Assembly: GCA_030694935.1 (NCBI GenBank)
Contig: JAUYUA010000072.1
Coordinates: 1 to 50,334, forward strand
DNA: 50,334 nt
Reading direction: 5' to 3'
Source of the DNA: Lutibacter sp.
GTDB taxonomy: Bacteria; Bacteroidota; Bacteroidia; Flavobacteriales; Flavobacteriaceae
Shown here in pieces: positions 27,877 through 37,308 of this stretch. The notes beneath the pieces were generated by a model. It was not told where the DNA came from and searched no databases. It saw nothing but the letters and a program-made list of their open reading frames with translations. The translations under genes were made by a program, and so were the position numbers. Positions within the stretch are counted from its first letter, which is position 1; each line of letters opens with the position of its first letter.

Positions 27877-30784
27877 TTGCATCTTGTATCAACTGCTGAA
27901 TTTCGGTTCTGATATTGTATTTCACCAAGTCCATATTTGCTGAAGTAGGAAAAACCCTGTTCGATAAAAACACATACACAATTTCCGATTCAGGATCGGC
28001 CCAAGTATAAGTTCCCGTAAAACCGCTATGTCCAAAACTGTTGTCGGACACACATCCGCAAGTGGCTTTTTCACTTTCTTTTAGTTGTGGTTTATCAAAA
28101 CCAACGCCTTTTCTCACGCCTTCGTTTGCAAAATAACGGTGATTAAATTTATCAATGGTTTCTGGCTGAAAGTATCTTTTTCCGCCATAATATCCTTTTT
28201 GAAGATACATTTGCATGATTTTGGCAATGTCATTGGCATTTGAAAAAATCCCGGCATGGCCGCCAATTCCGCCTTGCATGGCCGCGCCCATATCATGCAC
28301 ATCGCCCTGAACCAGTTTATGACGATAATAGTTGTCTTTTTCAGTAGGAACAATCTCATTCTTTGAAAATTTTTCCAAAGGCACATAAGTTGTTCTGTTT
28401 GCGCCCAACGACCTGTATAAATGTAGTTGGGTAAGCACATTTAAGTCGTTTTTATAATGATGTTCAATAAATTCCTTGAAGATATAATATGGTAAATCGC
28501 TGTATTTGTATTCCTTCTTTTTAAGCAGTTCTGATTGAGCGATGATCTCAAACATTTCATCTTCATAACTGCTGAGCAAATACAAGCTATCCGTCACTTT
28601 TATATTAAATTTATGGCTTCTTTCAGATCGGTAAAATTCGGCTGATGGCCTTTTCGTGGCACTGTCAAGGGTTTTTAAATAAAAAGGGAAATACGGTTTT
28701 AATCTGCCATAATGTGAAAGCACTTCTTTTACCGTTAATTTATTTTTATTTGTTCTTCTTAATTTGTGAATCAGGCTTCCCAAAGTACTGTTAAGATCCA
28801 AAATTTCACGTTCTTCGAGTTCCATAATCAGCGGTAATGTTGCCACAATTTTTGTCATTGATGCAATATCATACAAATCACTGTTTACAACTGGAATACT
28901 ATCAATATCTGTATGAAAACCAAAACTTTTTTGATACACCACTTTTCCTTTTCGGGCCACCAAAATTTGCATTCCGGGCGCCATTTTCCCATTTAAAGCA
29001 ACAGTAGCCACCGAGTCTATTTTACTCAATTTCTCACTGCTTAAACCCACATCTTCAGGAATAGAATAGCCTAAAACCCCGAGGGAATTCGACATTAATC
29101 CTTCATTTTCAGAAAATTGGCCAGCGATAGAAACAGGCAATTTTCCTTTGATTTCCATAGCGCCAAACAGCATTTGTGCTGATATTTCCTGGGCAATTTT
29201 ACTGTTTTGAAAAGAAACGACAACGCCTTCTATATTTTTGAAATTTTCAAGCTGCAACAAACTGTACGGACTTGCGAAAACATTTAAAATAACGGTATTT
29301 TTTTTGGCAATTTCCTTAATAATCTCCAATTCGTGATCTTTATATTTATAATCTTTCCACGGATTTTCATTTGATTTATGATACCCAACAATAACCAGAT
29401 TATAAGGCTTTAGTGCTTCAATCAAATTATCAAGCGTATCGTTTGAAATTTCATCAACCTCAGCATAATTTTTTAACATGTTTAAAAAATCACTATGATT
29501 TGCATCACCCAATTTAACATAAGCAATTTTCTTACGCTCTAAATGCTGAATTGGAAAAATTAATGATTCATTTTTTAGCAAGGTAATCGAATTCTCCACC
29601 AAATTTCGATGAAGCAATTCATCTTCAATAGAATTTAAATCTTGCTGCAAATTCGCCAATTCAATTTTTTTGTATTTATTCAATCCAGCCCAATATTTTG
29701 CCTTTAATATTTTTCTGACGGAATAATTGATGCGTTCTTCTGTGATAATCTTTTTACTTAAAGCGACCTTAATTGTGTCTGCGGCCAGAGGCACATCGGT
29801 TGGTATTAACAGCATGTCATTTCCGGCCAGCAACGCCCCCAAATTGATATCTCCCAATTCAGCATAATTGGAAACGCCTTTCATATTTAGCGCATCGGTT
29901 AAAATTAAGCCCTCAAATTTTAATTTTTCTTTCAATAATTTAGAAATAACCTGATAAGAAAGTGATGTTGGGCAATCTTTATTTTCTTCCAAGCCCTTTA
30001 CGCTTAAATGCGCCACCATTACACTTGTTAGATTGTTGTTAATAAGCGTTTTATACGGATATAATTCAATAGAATCGAGCCTTTCAAAATCAAAATCCAA
30101 TATGGGTAAAGATTTGTGGGAATCGGTTGCCGTATCGCCGTGACCTGGAAAATGTTTGGCGTTAGACAGCACATTTTCGCTTTGCATTCCTTTCACAAAA
30201 GCCAATGCTTTTTGCGTTACATTTTCCCTGTTTTCACCAAAAGAACGATTTCCAATGATTGGATTTTCGGGGTTGATGTTAATATCCACCACCGGCGCAA
30301 AATTGATATGAATACCCAATCTTTTGCAATGTTTTCCTAGTTGGCCGCCAAAATCTTCCAATAATTTATTTTCGGAAATCGCGCCAAGTGTCATATTCCA
30401 AGGAAAACGATAAGTATCTTTTAAACGCATATCCAATCCCCATTCGCCATCAAAACCAATCAACAAAGGAATTTTTGAATTGGATTGATAATTGTTGGTT
30501 AAAATAGCTTGCTTTTCCGGCGTTCCCTGCATAAAAATCAATCCGCCAATATGATAATTTTTAATTAAACTGTCAATAGAATTACGATGTTTTTCATCCA
30601 AATTTGAATAAGCCTGAACCATAAACAACTGCCCTATTTTTTCATCAATAGTCATTTTGTTCAAAATACTGTCCACCCATTTTTCTTGGGCTTTAGCATT
30701 AATTGTTTGTAAAGGATCATTATTTTGAGCTTCCGAAAAAACAAAATTCAGCAGGAAAATAAAGAGCGCTATCTTTTTAATCAT
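27866..30784 (-). CDS. NagZ-like glycoside hydrolase family 3 fused to a beta-lactamase-like serine hydrolase
   Basis: 972 residues. A signal peptide (LFIFLLNFVFSEAQ) is followed by a GH3 domain with the NagZ signature KHFPGHGDTATDSHKSLP near residues 212-229 (the Asp-His general acid/base dyad) and the candidate nucleophile in LTDALNMKGVSNY. After a GH3 C-terminal domain (about 400-560) comes a class-C beta-lactamase/DD-peptidase-like domain with S-x-x-K in SMTKIVATLPL near 640 and the KTG-equivalent HSG in GHSGFTGTY near 918. One exported protein could therefore cut both the sugar and peptide parts of peptidoglycan. The Tyr motif of the second domain was not clearly located. Confidence 0.92.
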   Translation of the reverse strand: MIKKIALFIFLLNFVFSEAQNNDPLQTINAKAQEKWVDSILNKMTIDEKIGQLFMVQAYSNLDEKHRNSIDSLIKNYHIGGLIFMQGTPEKQAILTNNYQSNSKIPLLIGFDGEWGLDMRLKDTYRFPWNMTLGAISENKLLEDFGGQLGKHCKRLGIHINFAPVVDININPENPIIGNRSFGENRENVTQKALAFVKGMQSENVLSNAKHFPGHGDTATDSHKSLPILDFDFERLDSIELYPYKTLINNNLTSVMVAHLSVKGLEENKDCPTSLSYQVISKLLKEKLKFEGLILTDALNMKGVSNYAELGDINLGALLAGNDMLLIPTDVPLAADTIKVALSKKIITEERINYSVRKILKAKYWAGLNKYKKIELANLQQDLNSIEDELLHRNLVENSITLLKNESLIFPIQHLERKKIAYVKLGDANHSDFLNMLKNYAEVDEISNDTLDNLIEALKPYNLVIVGYHKSNENPWKDYKYKDHELEIIKEIAKKNTVILNVFASPYSLLQLENFKNIEGVVVSFQNSKIAQEISAQMLFGAMEIKGKLPVSIAGQFSENEGLMSNSLGVLGYSIPEDVGLSSEKLSKIDSVATVALNGKMAPGMQILVARKGKVVYQKSFGFHTDIDSIPVVNSDLYDIASMTKIVATLPLIMELEEREILDLNSTLGSLIHKLRRTNKNKLTVKEVLSHYGRLKPYFPFYLKTLDSATKRPSAEFYRSERSHKFNIKVTDSLYLLSSYEDEMFEIIAQSELLKKKEYKYSDLPYYIFKEFIEHHYKNDLNVLTQLHLYRSLGANRTTYVPLEKFSKNEIVPTEKDNYYRHKLVQGDVHDMGAAMQGGIGGHAGIFSNANDIAKIMQMYLQKGYYGGKRYFQPETIDKFNHRYFANEGVRKGVGFDKPQLKESEKATCGCVSDNSFGHSGFTGTYTWADPESEIVYVFLSNRVFPTSANMDLVKYNIRTEIQQLIQDAIID

Positions 30785-30934
30785 TTATTTAGAATTGAGG
30801 AATTATTGGATTGACAATTTACTTAAACAACATCAGCATCAATAATGAAACCAAAAATAATTAGGAATTGCATTTTTGGAAATTTGGATAATTTAATTCA
30901 AGAAAAACAGGAACAAATTAATAATTATTCATCC

Positions 30935-31429
30935 TTAATTATTCATTGGTAAAAACCGTTTGTGCCAACTTTTGTCGGCCGTTACTTCCCAATTTTGTTC
31001 AAAATCGCCTTTATTGGTGATCATATTATTGAAAACCACGGTATTTGAAGTGATTTTTTGTTGCTTGGCATAGTTTTGAAAATTAGCCATGCTCACCACA
31101 TTGATATTGTTATTGTCTTTGAAAGAAATATTTAACTTATTGGTTAAATCAATGGCAAATCTTTGTTCAAATTGCTTCATTAAATTGACTGAAGCATCAA
31201 TGGAACAGCCAGAAATCTCATTGTAATTTTCATCAACTGCAACTACAATAAACTGATTGTATTTTATTAGGTAAGACGCTTTTAAATCTTCTCCATGCCG
31301 TTTCCACTTTCCTATAAAATTTTCTAAATCATGGCTTATTTCGGCTACTTCCTGCGCTGAAAATTCTCTGTTGCATTGGTAAATCCAAATTTTAGAACTG
31401 TCTTCCAAACTGTCAAAACTTACTAACAT
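30935..31429 (-). CDS. Conserved protein of unknown function (often mislabelled ABC transporter ATPase)
   Basis: 164 residues, no signal peptide or membrane helix. Contains WIYQCNREFSAQEVAEISHD and GCSIDASVNLMKQFEQRF, matching a small Bacteroidota family that databases, as I recall, call ABC transporter ATPase. No Walker A, Walker B or signature motif is present, so that label is not supported. A conserved cysteine (SGCSID) and the downstream QFEQRFAIDL are the main landmarks. Lies 1 nt after the exonuclease gene stop, so the two are co-transcribed. Confidence 0.72.
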   Translation of the reverse strand: MLVSFDSLEDSSKIWIYQCNREFSAQEVAEISHDLENFIGKWKRHGEDLKASYLIKYNQFIVVAVDENYNEISGCSIDASVNLMKQFEQRFAIDLTNKLNISFKDNNNINVVSMANFQNYAKQQKITSNTVVFNNMITNKGDFEQNWEVTADKSWHKRFLPMNN

Positions 31430-31430
31430 A

Positions 31431-32249
31431 TTATATTTTTTGATTGAATTTATTTTTTAAATCTTCAAGGGTTGCTTCTTCTTTTTTTGGATATACCCTG
31501 TCTTTTATCTCTACCAATACTTTTTTGGTGTATAAAGGAAAATCGGCATTTTGAATCCACGAATAATAACCTTTATCATCCTTCAATACTTTTTCAACTT
31601 TGTGGCCTTTATATTTTCCGAAGGTGAAAATTTCCTCGTTATCTTCATTAAACAATATAAATCCGGCCAAATCGGCTCTTTTTATATGGGTTGAATAATC
31701 ATTTAAAAATTGAACGTCATTTTCCAAATCATCGTATTTTTCCAACTGGGCCAATAAAATTTCATAAGTTGCATTGGTGTCTGCTTCAGCCGAATGGGCA
31801 TTTTCCAGGCTTCCCCCACAATAAAATTGATAACCGGCACTTAAAGTTCTTTCCTCTTTTTTATGAAATATCACCTGAACATCAATAGAATCTCTATTTT
31901 TCATACTAAAATCGACATTGGCTCTCAACATTTCTTCGGCCAACAACGGAATGTCAAATCGGTTTGAATTGAATCCTGCCAAATCGCAACCTGCTATCAT
32001 TTCACTCACTTTTGGCGCCAATTCATTAAAAGTAGGCTCTGTAACCACTTTTTCATTGGTAATTCCGTGAATATCGGACGCTTCTTTCGGGATTTCCATT
32101 TCCGGATTCACCAGCCAAGTTTTGCTTTCTTTATTTCCGTTGGGAAACACTTTTAATATGGAAATTTCCACAATTCTGTCTTTGGCAATATTAATGCCGG
32201 TAGTTTCCAAATCAAAAAATATGATTGGTTTTTTTAATTTTAATTCCAT
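31431..32249 (-). CDS. DnaQ-like 3'-5' exonuclease (DEDDh)
   Basis: 272 residues. Exonuclease motif I FFDLETTGINIAKDRIVEIS (Asp and Glu), motif II LAGFNSNRFDIPLLAEEM (Asp) and motif III HSAEADTNATYEILLAQL (His and Asp) are complete, so the enzyme should be active. The C-terminal 70 residues (FGKYKGHKVEKVLKDDKGYY) form a small extra domain seen in related proteins. It may act in DNA repair or as a stand-alone proofreading-type nuclease. Followed by the small unknown gene with a 1-nt gap. Confidence 0.92.
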   Translation of the reverse strand: MELKLKKPIIFFDLETTGINIAKDRIVEISILKVFPNGNKESKTWLVNPEMEIPKEASDIHGITNEKVVTEPTFNELAPKVSEMIAGCDLAGFNSNRFDIPLLAEEMLRANVDFSMKNRDSIDVQVIFHKKEERTLSAGYQFYCGGSLENAHSAEADTNATYEILLAQLEKYDDLENDVQFLNDYSTHIKRADLAGFILFNEDNEEIFTFGKYKGHKVEKVLKDDKGYYSWIQNADFPLYTKKVLVEIKDRVYPKKEEATLEDLKNKFNQKI

Positions 32250-32362
32250 AGTTTTTTTTATATATAATTTTCGCAGTAAAGATACTGTTTGTAAGGTACG
32301 ATTTACGGATTAAGAAAATAGTTTTATAAACATTTTAACATATTTTCATTCTTTTGAAAAGC

Positions 32363-33211
32363 TTACTCACTTGCCAGCTGCGCTTTATAATTTTCAATTT
32401 CAAGTTTATATTTTTCGGGCAACTCAGGCTCCTTAAAATTATATTTTTTTAACGTTTCCACAATAATATCCGCCACTAAGAAACGGGCAGTGGGTTTATG
32501 GTCGGCCGGAATTACATACCAAGGCGCATGCGTGGTAGATGTTTTGTTGAGCATTTCCTGATAACAAGATTTATATTGACTCCAAAGATTGCGTTCCTTT
32601 AAATCGCCCGGAGAAAATTTCCAATTCTTTTCCTTTAATCGCAACCTTCTTAAAAGTCGGTTCTTTTGCTCCTCTTTTGAAATGTTTAAAAAGAATTTTT
32701 AAATAATTGTTCCGTTAGCCGCTATATTATTTTCAAATTCATTGATTTTTTCCATCCTTTTATGGTAAAATTCATCGGACAAATCATCCAAACTTTTTAC
32801 CGTTGGTATATTTTCGCCCAATATATATTCTGGATGAACACGTGTAACCAGTACATTTTCATAATGCGTTCTGTTAAAAATACCAATTTTTCCGCGTTCA
32901 GGCAACGCAATATAATGACGCCACAAATAATCATGTTTTAACTCCAGTTCTGTGGGCACTTTAAAACTGTGAACCACCACACCCCTTACGTTAACCTCTT
33001 TAAAAACTTCTTTTATCAAGCTGTCTTTTCCAGAAGTATCCATTCCCTGAAGACAAATCAACACCGCGTGTTTTCCTTCTGCATACATCGTCTCTTGTAG
33101 CTTACTGAGTTCTTTTCGTGCGTTTTTGAGGTTTTTCTTCGCGTCGTCAACCACTTTCATAGCAGTCATTTCGCTTAAATTTACGGTGCCGATAACTTGA
33201 TGGTTCTCCAT
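32363..33211 (-). pseudogene. ppk2: Polyphosphate kinase 2 (PPK2) gene interrupted by one in-frame TAA
   Basis: 282 codons would encode a full PPK2 from the ATG at 33211. Walker A LQGMDTSGKDS is at residues 54-64, Walker B-like GIFNRTHYENVLVTRV near 110-125, and the lid module KFFLNISKEEQKNRLLRRLR follows. Codon 171 (32701-32699) is TAA, exactly where relatives have Leu in a NGT-I-I/L-L-KFF-type segment, and the frame continues unbroken to 32363. One T-to-A change (TTA to TAA) explains it. It would yield a 170-residue protein without the lid, probably inactive. A sequencing error or stop readthrough are alternatives. PPK2 transfers phosphate between polyphosphate and nucleotides. Confidence 0.85.
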
Positions 33212-33250
33212 TCTTAAATATATTTTTGATAAATATATAAAATTAAAGGC

Positions 33251-33279
33251 ATAAAAAAATCCCAAAACTTTTGGGATTT
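33251..33279 (-). terminator. Terminator-like hairpin reading on the minus strand, upstream of ppk2
   Basis: AAATCCCAAA (33257-33266) pairs with TTTGGGATTT (33270-33279). On the minus strand the hairpin is followed by a T-run (complement of 33253-33259). It precedes the ppk2 start by about 45 nt, so it either ends a short divergent transcript or acts as an attenuator in the ppk2 leader. Confidence 0.6.
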
Positions 33280-33365
33280 AACGCAAGTTAAAGATAATGA
33301 GTTGTTTGGAATGCATAATATTCTTGTTTCCTAACAAATATCATTAATTTACAAAATTTTATATT

Positions 33366-33373
33366 TATATTTG
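33366..33373 (+). promoter_or_regulatory. Promoter -7 element (TATATTTG) of the TPR sensor kinase operon
   Basis: TATATTTG fits TAnnTTTG, 14 nt before the ATG at 33388, giving a very short leader. The -33 position is poorly matched. Confidence 0.55.
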
Positions 33374-33387
33374 AGTAAAAATTAGTT

Positions 33388-35391
33388 ATGAAAAGAATAT
33401 TACTCCTATGTACTTTTATTTTCACTATTACGCTAACTTCTCAGCAAACTAAAATTGATAGTTTAAAAAATATTTTAAAGCTTGAAAACAAGGATTCAAA
33501 AAAATTAAAAATTCTTGAAAACTTAAATGAAATTTTATTTGACCAAGCTTCACTTGATGAAGCACTTCCATATTTTAATCAAATGACAAACCTTGCCATT
33601 AAGTTAAATCAAAAAAAAACAGAATGTGAATCATATAGATATATCGCTGAATATTATATGAGGCAACAAGATTTTGAAAATGCCAAAAAAATTACTGAAA
33701 AAAGTTTAAAAATTAATAAAAAGTTAAATGAAGTTGAGCAACAAATACTTGATTTAAATTTATTGGCTAGAGTTTATCACCATTTTCAAAAATATGAAGA
33801 AGCCATAAAAATTTATAATGAAGGAATTACTCTTTATAAAAAAAATCCTAAAGGCAATGTAATTTGCAATTTATATTCAAATGTAGGTATCGCTTATGGA
33901 TTAATTAACCAAAATGAAAATTCCATAAACGCTTATATAAAAGGTTTAGATTATGCCGAAAAACTAAATGATATTCAATCCAAGTTTATGTTTTTAAATA
34001 ATTTGGGCTGGACCTATATAGCTATAGAACAGTATGTAAAAGCAGAAAAATATCTTTTGAAAGGATTAAATGATTCCTTAAATATCACTAGTGAATTTAC
34101 AAAAATGAGTTTACACCACACCATAGGACTTAATTATTCCAGATGGGGAAAATACAATGAAGCATTAAAACATAATAAAATTGTTTTAAAATACCTCCAT
34201 GATACCGGTAATAAATTATTTGAATTTGATGTATTAAATAGTATTGGCGTTATTTATTTAAAAACGAATCAATTGCCAATTTCTCTAAATTACTTTGAAA
34301 AGGCGTATCAACTTGCATTGGAAATTAATAATAAGACAGCAATTCAAGTATCAAATACTAATTTAGGCATCCTATTCCTCAATTTAAAAGAGTATGCAAA
34401 AGCAGAAAAGATATTTCTTGAAATGGCTAAGGATACAATAAATGAAGATTTATTCAAACAAAATGAATTTAGAGATTTATACGACAATTTATCTGCAGTT
34501 TATGAAGGTAAAAAAAATTATAAAATGGCATTTAAGTATCATAAACAATTTAAAACCATTAGTGATTCCATTATGATGGAAGCTCGAGATTCAAAAGTAA
34601 ATGAAATTGCAACCAAATACCAAACCGAAAAAAAAGAAACAGAAAACCTAAAATTAAAAACTGAAAAAGTAGAACAGGCAATAATTTTAGAAAAAGAGAT
34701 TAGCAAAAAAAGGATGTTTAGTTTTGGGTTGGCGGCATCAATTTTTATTTTAGTTATTGGCGGTTATTTTTATCAGAAAAATAAAAAACAAAAAGTGGTG
34801 ATTGTGGGATTGCAAAAAGAATTGCACCATCGAATTAAAAATAATTTGGCTATTATTAATACTTTTATTGAGGTTGCTAAAGAAGAATTTAGTGATATTG
34901 CTTTTAATAATAAATTAACGGAGTTACAGAACAGGATTGCGAGCATTAATGAAGTGCATCAACAATTGTATAAAAATGCTGACATAACAAGTTTAAGCGT
35001 TAAAAAATATGTGCAAAAATTAGTTCATAATATTCAGCAATCATTTGCTAACGACAACATAGTGGTTTCTCAAAATATTAATGATTATCTTAAATTAAAT
35101 GCTGAACAATCATTTTCTGTTGGATTAATAATAAATGAGTTTTTAACCAATTCATTCAAATATGCCTTTGATAATAATGCTGGAACTATTTTAATTGAAA
35201 TGAAAGATGACCATCAAAACCTACTGTTGGCATTGTCTGATAATGGTAAAGGATTGCCCAAAGATTTTGATATACAACAAACAGAAACTTTTGGCATACG
35301 TGTTATGAAACTTCTGACACAACAATTAAAAGGATCCTTTAATTTAGAGACTAAAAATGGTGTAACACTTAATATTCACTTTCCAAAATAA
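33388..35391 (+). CDS. TPR-repeat sensor histidine kinase (HisKA_2 type)
   Basis: 667 residues. Signal peptide (LLCTFIFTITLTSQ), then about eight tetratricopeptide repeats (e.g. SNVGIAYGLINQNENSINAY, NSIGVIYLKTNQLPISLNYF), a coiled coil around residues 395-440, a membrane helix (FGLAASIFILVIGGYFY) and a cytoplasmic kinase with phospho-acceptor His481 in KELHHRIKNNLAI (HisKA_2). The ATPase part shows N-box LIINEFLTNSFKYAF and G-box ALSDNGKGLP. The TPR region probably senses a periplasmic partner. Very AT-rich coding, unlike the genes to the left. Its regulator follows after 11 nt. Confidence 0.92.
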   Translation: MKRILLLCTFIFTITLTSQQTKIDSLKNILKLENKDSKKLKILENLNEILFDQASLDEALPYFNQMTNLAIKLNQKKTECESYRYIAEYYMRQQDFENAKKITEKSLKINKKLNEVEQQILDLNLLARVYHHFQKYEEAIKIYNEGITLYKKNPKGNVICNLYSNVGIAYGLINQNENSINAYIKGLDYAEKLNDIQSKFMFLNNLGWTYIAIEQYVKAEKYLLKGLNDSLNITSEFTKMSLHHTIGLNYSRWGKYNEALKHNKIVLKYLHDTGNKLFEFDVLNSIGVIYLKTNQLPISLNYFEKAYQLALEINNKTAIQVSNTNLGILFLNLKEYAKAEKIFLEMAKDTINEDLFKQNEFRDLYDNLSAVYEGKKNYKMAFKYHKQFKTISDSIMMEARDSKVNEIATKYQTEKKETENLKLKTEKVEQAIILEKEISKKRMFSFGLAASIFILVIGGYFYQKNKKQKVVIVGLQKELHHRIKNNLAIINTFIEVAKEEFSDIAFNNKLTELQNRIASINEVHQQLYKNADITSLSVKKYVQKLVHNIQQSFANDNIVVSQNINDYLKLNAEQSFSVGLIINEFLTNSFKYAFDNNAGTILIEMKDDHQNLLLALSDNGKGLPKDFDIQQTETFGIRVMKLLTQQLKGSFNLETKNGVTLNIHFPK

Positions 35392-35402
35392 CACATATAG
35401 CT

Positions 35403-36200
35403 ATGAATAATATTTTAATAGTTGAAGACGAACCTATTTTGTACGAACGCCTCAGACGTTTTTTAGCAAAAGAAAATTTCATTGTAGCTGAATATACCAA
35501 GAGTTTTGAAGAGGCTATAGAACGCATAAAAACTAAAGCACCTGATTTAGTGCTTTTAGACATAAACCTCGCAGGAGATAAAGACGGTATTGACTTAGGC
35601 GAAGAATTATTTAAGACCTATAAAATCCCTTTTATTTATGTAACCGATTTTGCAGATGAAGTTACTTTTAACAGGGCATTACGAACAAATCCAACTATTT
35701 TTGAAGTAAAAACCAAACCAAATTTAGATACTGAACAATTACTCCGCTCAATCAAAATAGCTTTAAACAATAATAAATGTAAGTTAATAAAGAAGAAAAA
35801 GGGATTAATGGTGTATGTTGATTATTTAGATAAAATTAAATTATACAGTAAAGATGACATTACGCGTGTTCCGATAGCCTTTAAAGATATTGCCTATTTA
35901 ACAACTGAAAACTTTATTGATAAAAACGGCAAATTAAGTGCTCTTAAAGAGAATTATGTAAGATTAGAAAATATAAATCATAATCGTTTTTTTTATAAAT
36001 CGTCTTTAAAAAGTTTGATTAAAATAGTTCCTGTAAATTTTATACGTATCAGCGAAAGCACCATTGTAAATTTATCTTTACAAACCTTTAATGGCAGAAT
36101 AAATGGGACAAGATTGGTGATTAACAATCAGCAATTTACAATTAAAGAAACTTATGCCAAAGAAGTAAAAAACAGAATAGATTCATTTTACCAAGATTAA
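35403..36200 (+). CDS. Response regulator, receiver plus divergent LytTR domain
   Basis: 265 residues. Receiver domain with Glu8/Asp9, phospho-acceptor Asp53 in LVLLDINLAGDKDG and FIYVTDFADEVTFNRALRTN; the usual Lys-Pro near the receiver end reads FEVKTKP. The C-terminal region (about 155-262) has the LytTR pattern FKDIAYLTTENFIDKNGKLS and FIRISESTIVNLSLQTFNGR, but weaker than in the regulator at 18892. Partner of the adjacent HisKA_2 kinase, a pairing different from the LytS-LytTR pair at 15953-19647. Target genes unknown; the lipoprotein genes downstream are candidates by position only. Confidence 0.87.
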   Translation: MNNILIVEDEPILYERLRRFLAKENFIVAEYTKSFEEAIERIKTKAPDLVLLDINLAGDKDGIDLGEELFKTYKIPFIYVTDFADEVTFNRALRTNPTIFEVKTKPNLDTEQLLRSIKIALNNNKCKLIKKKKGLMVYVDYLDKIKLYSKDDITRVPIAFKDIAYLTTENFIDKNGKLSALKENYVRLENINHNRFFYKSSLKSLIKIVPVNFIRISESTIVNLSLQTFNGRINGTRLVINNQQFTIKETYAKEVKNRIDSFYQD

Positions 36201-36462
36201 AATATACAAAGGAATAAACATTACAATTGCATCTTTCCAAGAAACATGTATTTTATTATTAATTTTAGATTTTTGCTTTAAAGCCAAAAAGAAGAAAATG
36301 TAACACCATGTTTATTGGCTATTCTTCAACCACATAGCGCTATTATATTCTTAATTACCTGCATTTTCACCAACTAACACCAAATTTTCATTTTTTGTTG
36401 TTTAATTATATGATACAATGCAATTTAGCATTAAATAATAATTAATCACAAAATTTAAATTT

Positions 36463-36819
36463 ATGAAAAAAACAATCTTTAAATCATTATTAACTTTTTC
36501 AATTGCTATTATGTTTACAAGCTGTGCAGCTAGTTTAGTTGGTGGAATGTCAAATTCTGCTGCACTTAGCACAAACAATTTTACTTATGTTCAAAAGAAT
36601 ATACAAGGTAAGTCTCAAGCTACCTATGTATTAGGAATTGGTGGTATGAATAGAGAAGCAATTGTAAATGAAGCTAAAGAAAAAATGCTCACTAATTATT
36701 CTTTAAAAAGTAACCAAGCTCTTGCGAATCTAGTTATAGATTTTAAAAATTCAAATTTTTTAGGTATAGTTCGCACTACCAAATGTTACGTAAGTGCTGA
36801 CATAGTGGAATTTAAATAA
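36463..36819 (+). CDS. Small lipoprotein, DUF6567-like
   Basis: 118 residues. Lipoprotein signal with Cys21 in IAIMFTSCAASL. The mature part NNFTYVQKNIQGKSQATYVL GIGG and EAIVNEAKEKMLTNYSLKSN plus TTKCYVSADIVEF resemble small Bacteroidota lipoproteins of the DUF6567 type from memory; function unknown. Preceded by 262 nt in which I see no gene and no clear promoter. Followed by a terminator-like hairpin at 36849-36882. Confidence 0.7.
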   Translation: MKKTIFKSLLTFSIAIMFTSCAASLVGGMSNSAALSTNNFTYVQKNIQGKSQATYVLGIGGMNREAIVNEAKEKMLTNYSLKSNQALANLVIDFKNSNFLGIVRTTKCYVSADIVEFK

Positions 36820-36848
36820 TGTTAGTGTTTTAATATAGGAGTAAGTAG

Positions 36849-36889
36849 GCGAATTAAATAGATTAAAAAATTCTTAATTCGCTTCTTTT
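36849..36889 (+). terminator. Terminator-like hairpin after the small lipoprotein gene
   Basis: GCGAATTAA (36849-36857) pairs with TTAATTCGC (36874-36882) around a 16-nt AT-rich loop, followed by TTCTTTT. Confidence 0.55.
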
Positions 36890-36912
36890 ATTAACAATTC
36901 CAACACTATAAT

Positions 36913-37269
36913 ATGTCAAAAATTAATTGCACCCAACGGGTTAATTTAACCGTTTTTTTTTCATTAATTATTCTATTTTCAAGTTGTTCTAGTACTACGA
37001 TAATAAATACTAAACCGAGTCAATCTAAACTTTATATAAATGGAGAATTAGTTGGAACAACTCCATATAAACACAAAGATTCAAAAATAGTTGGCTCAAC
37101 AAATACGATTAGGATTGAAAAAGATGGATATGAAACATATAATGCCTCATTTTCAAAAGATGAAAAAATAAATGTTGGGGCAATAATTGCCGGAATCTTT
37201 CTTTTAGTCCCATATTTATGGGTTATGAAATATGAAAAAGGTCATCTTTATGAATTGACGAAAAAATAA
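36913..37269 (+). CDS. PEGA-domain lipoprotein
   Basis: 118 residues. Lipobox LFSSC near residue 25, then a single PEGA-type repeat: INTKPSQSKLYINGELVGTT and IRIEKDGYETYNASFS, with the conserved P-S-x-A/K-x-(V/L)-Y-(I/V)-(D/N)-G-x-x-x-G-x-T-P pattern. A hydrophobic stretch near residues 78-97 (VGAIIAGIFLLVPYLWVM) suggests an additional membrane contact. PEGA domains are thought to bind cell-wall or surface components; function here unknown. AT-rich like its neighbours. Confidence 0.82.
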   Translation: MSKINCTQRVNLTVFFSLIILFSSCSSTTIINTKPSQSKLYINGELVGTTPYKHKDSKIVGSTNTIRIEKDGYETYNASFSKDEKINVGAIIAGIFLLVPYLWVMKYEKGHLYELTKK

Positions 37270-37308
37270 TATTTTATATTAATTCAAACATTAATTAAAA
37301 ACAAAATA

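Noticed and set aside
30935-31429. ABC transporter ATPase label for the small protein
   Set aside because: No Walker or signature motifs are present in the 164 residues.
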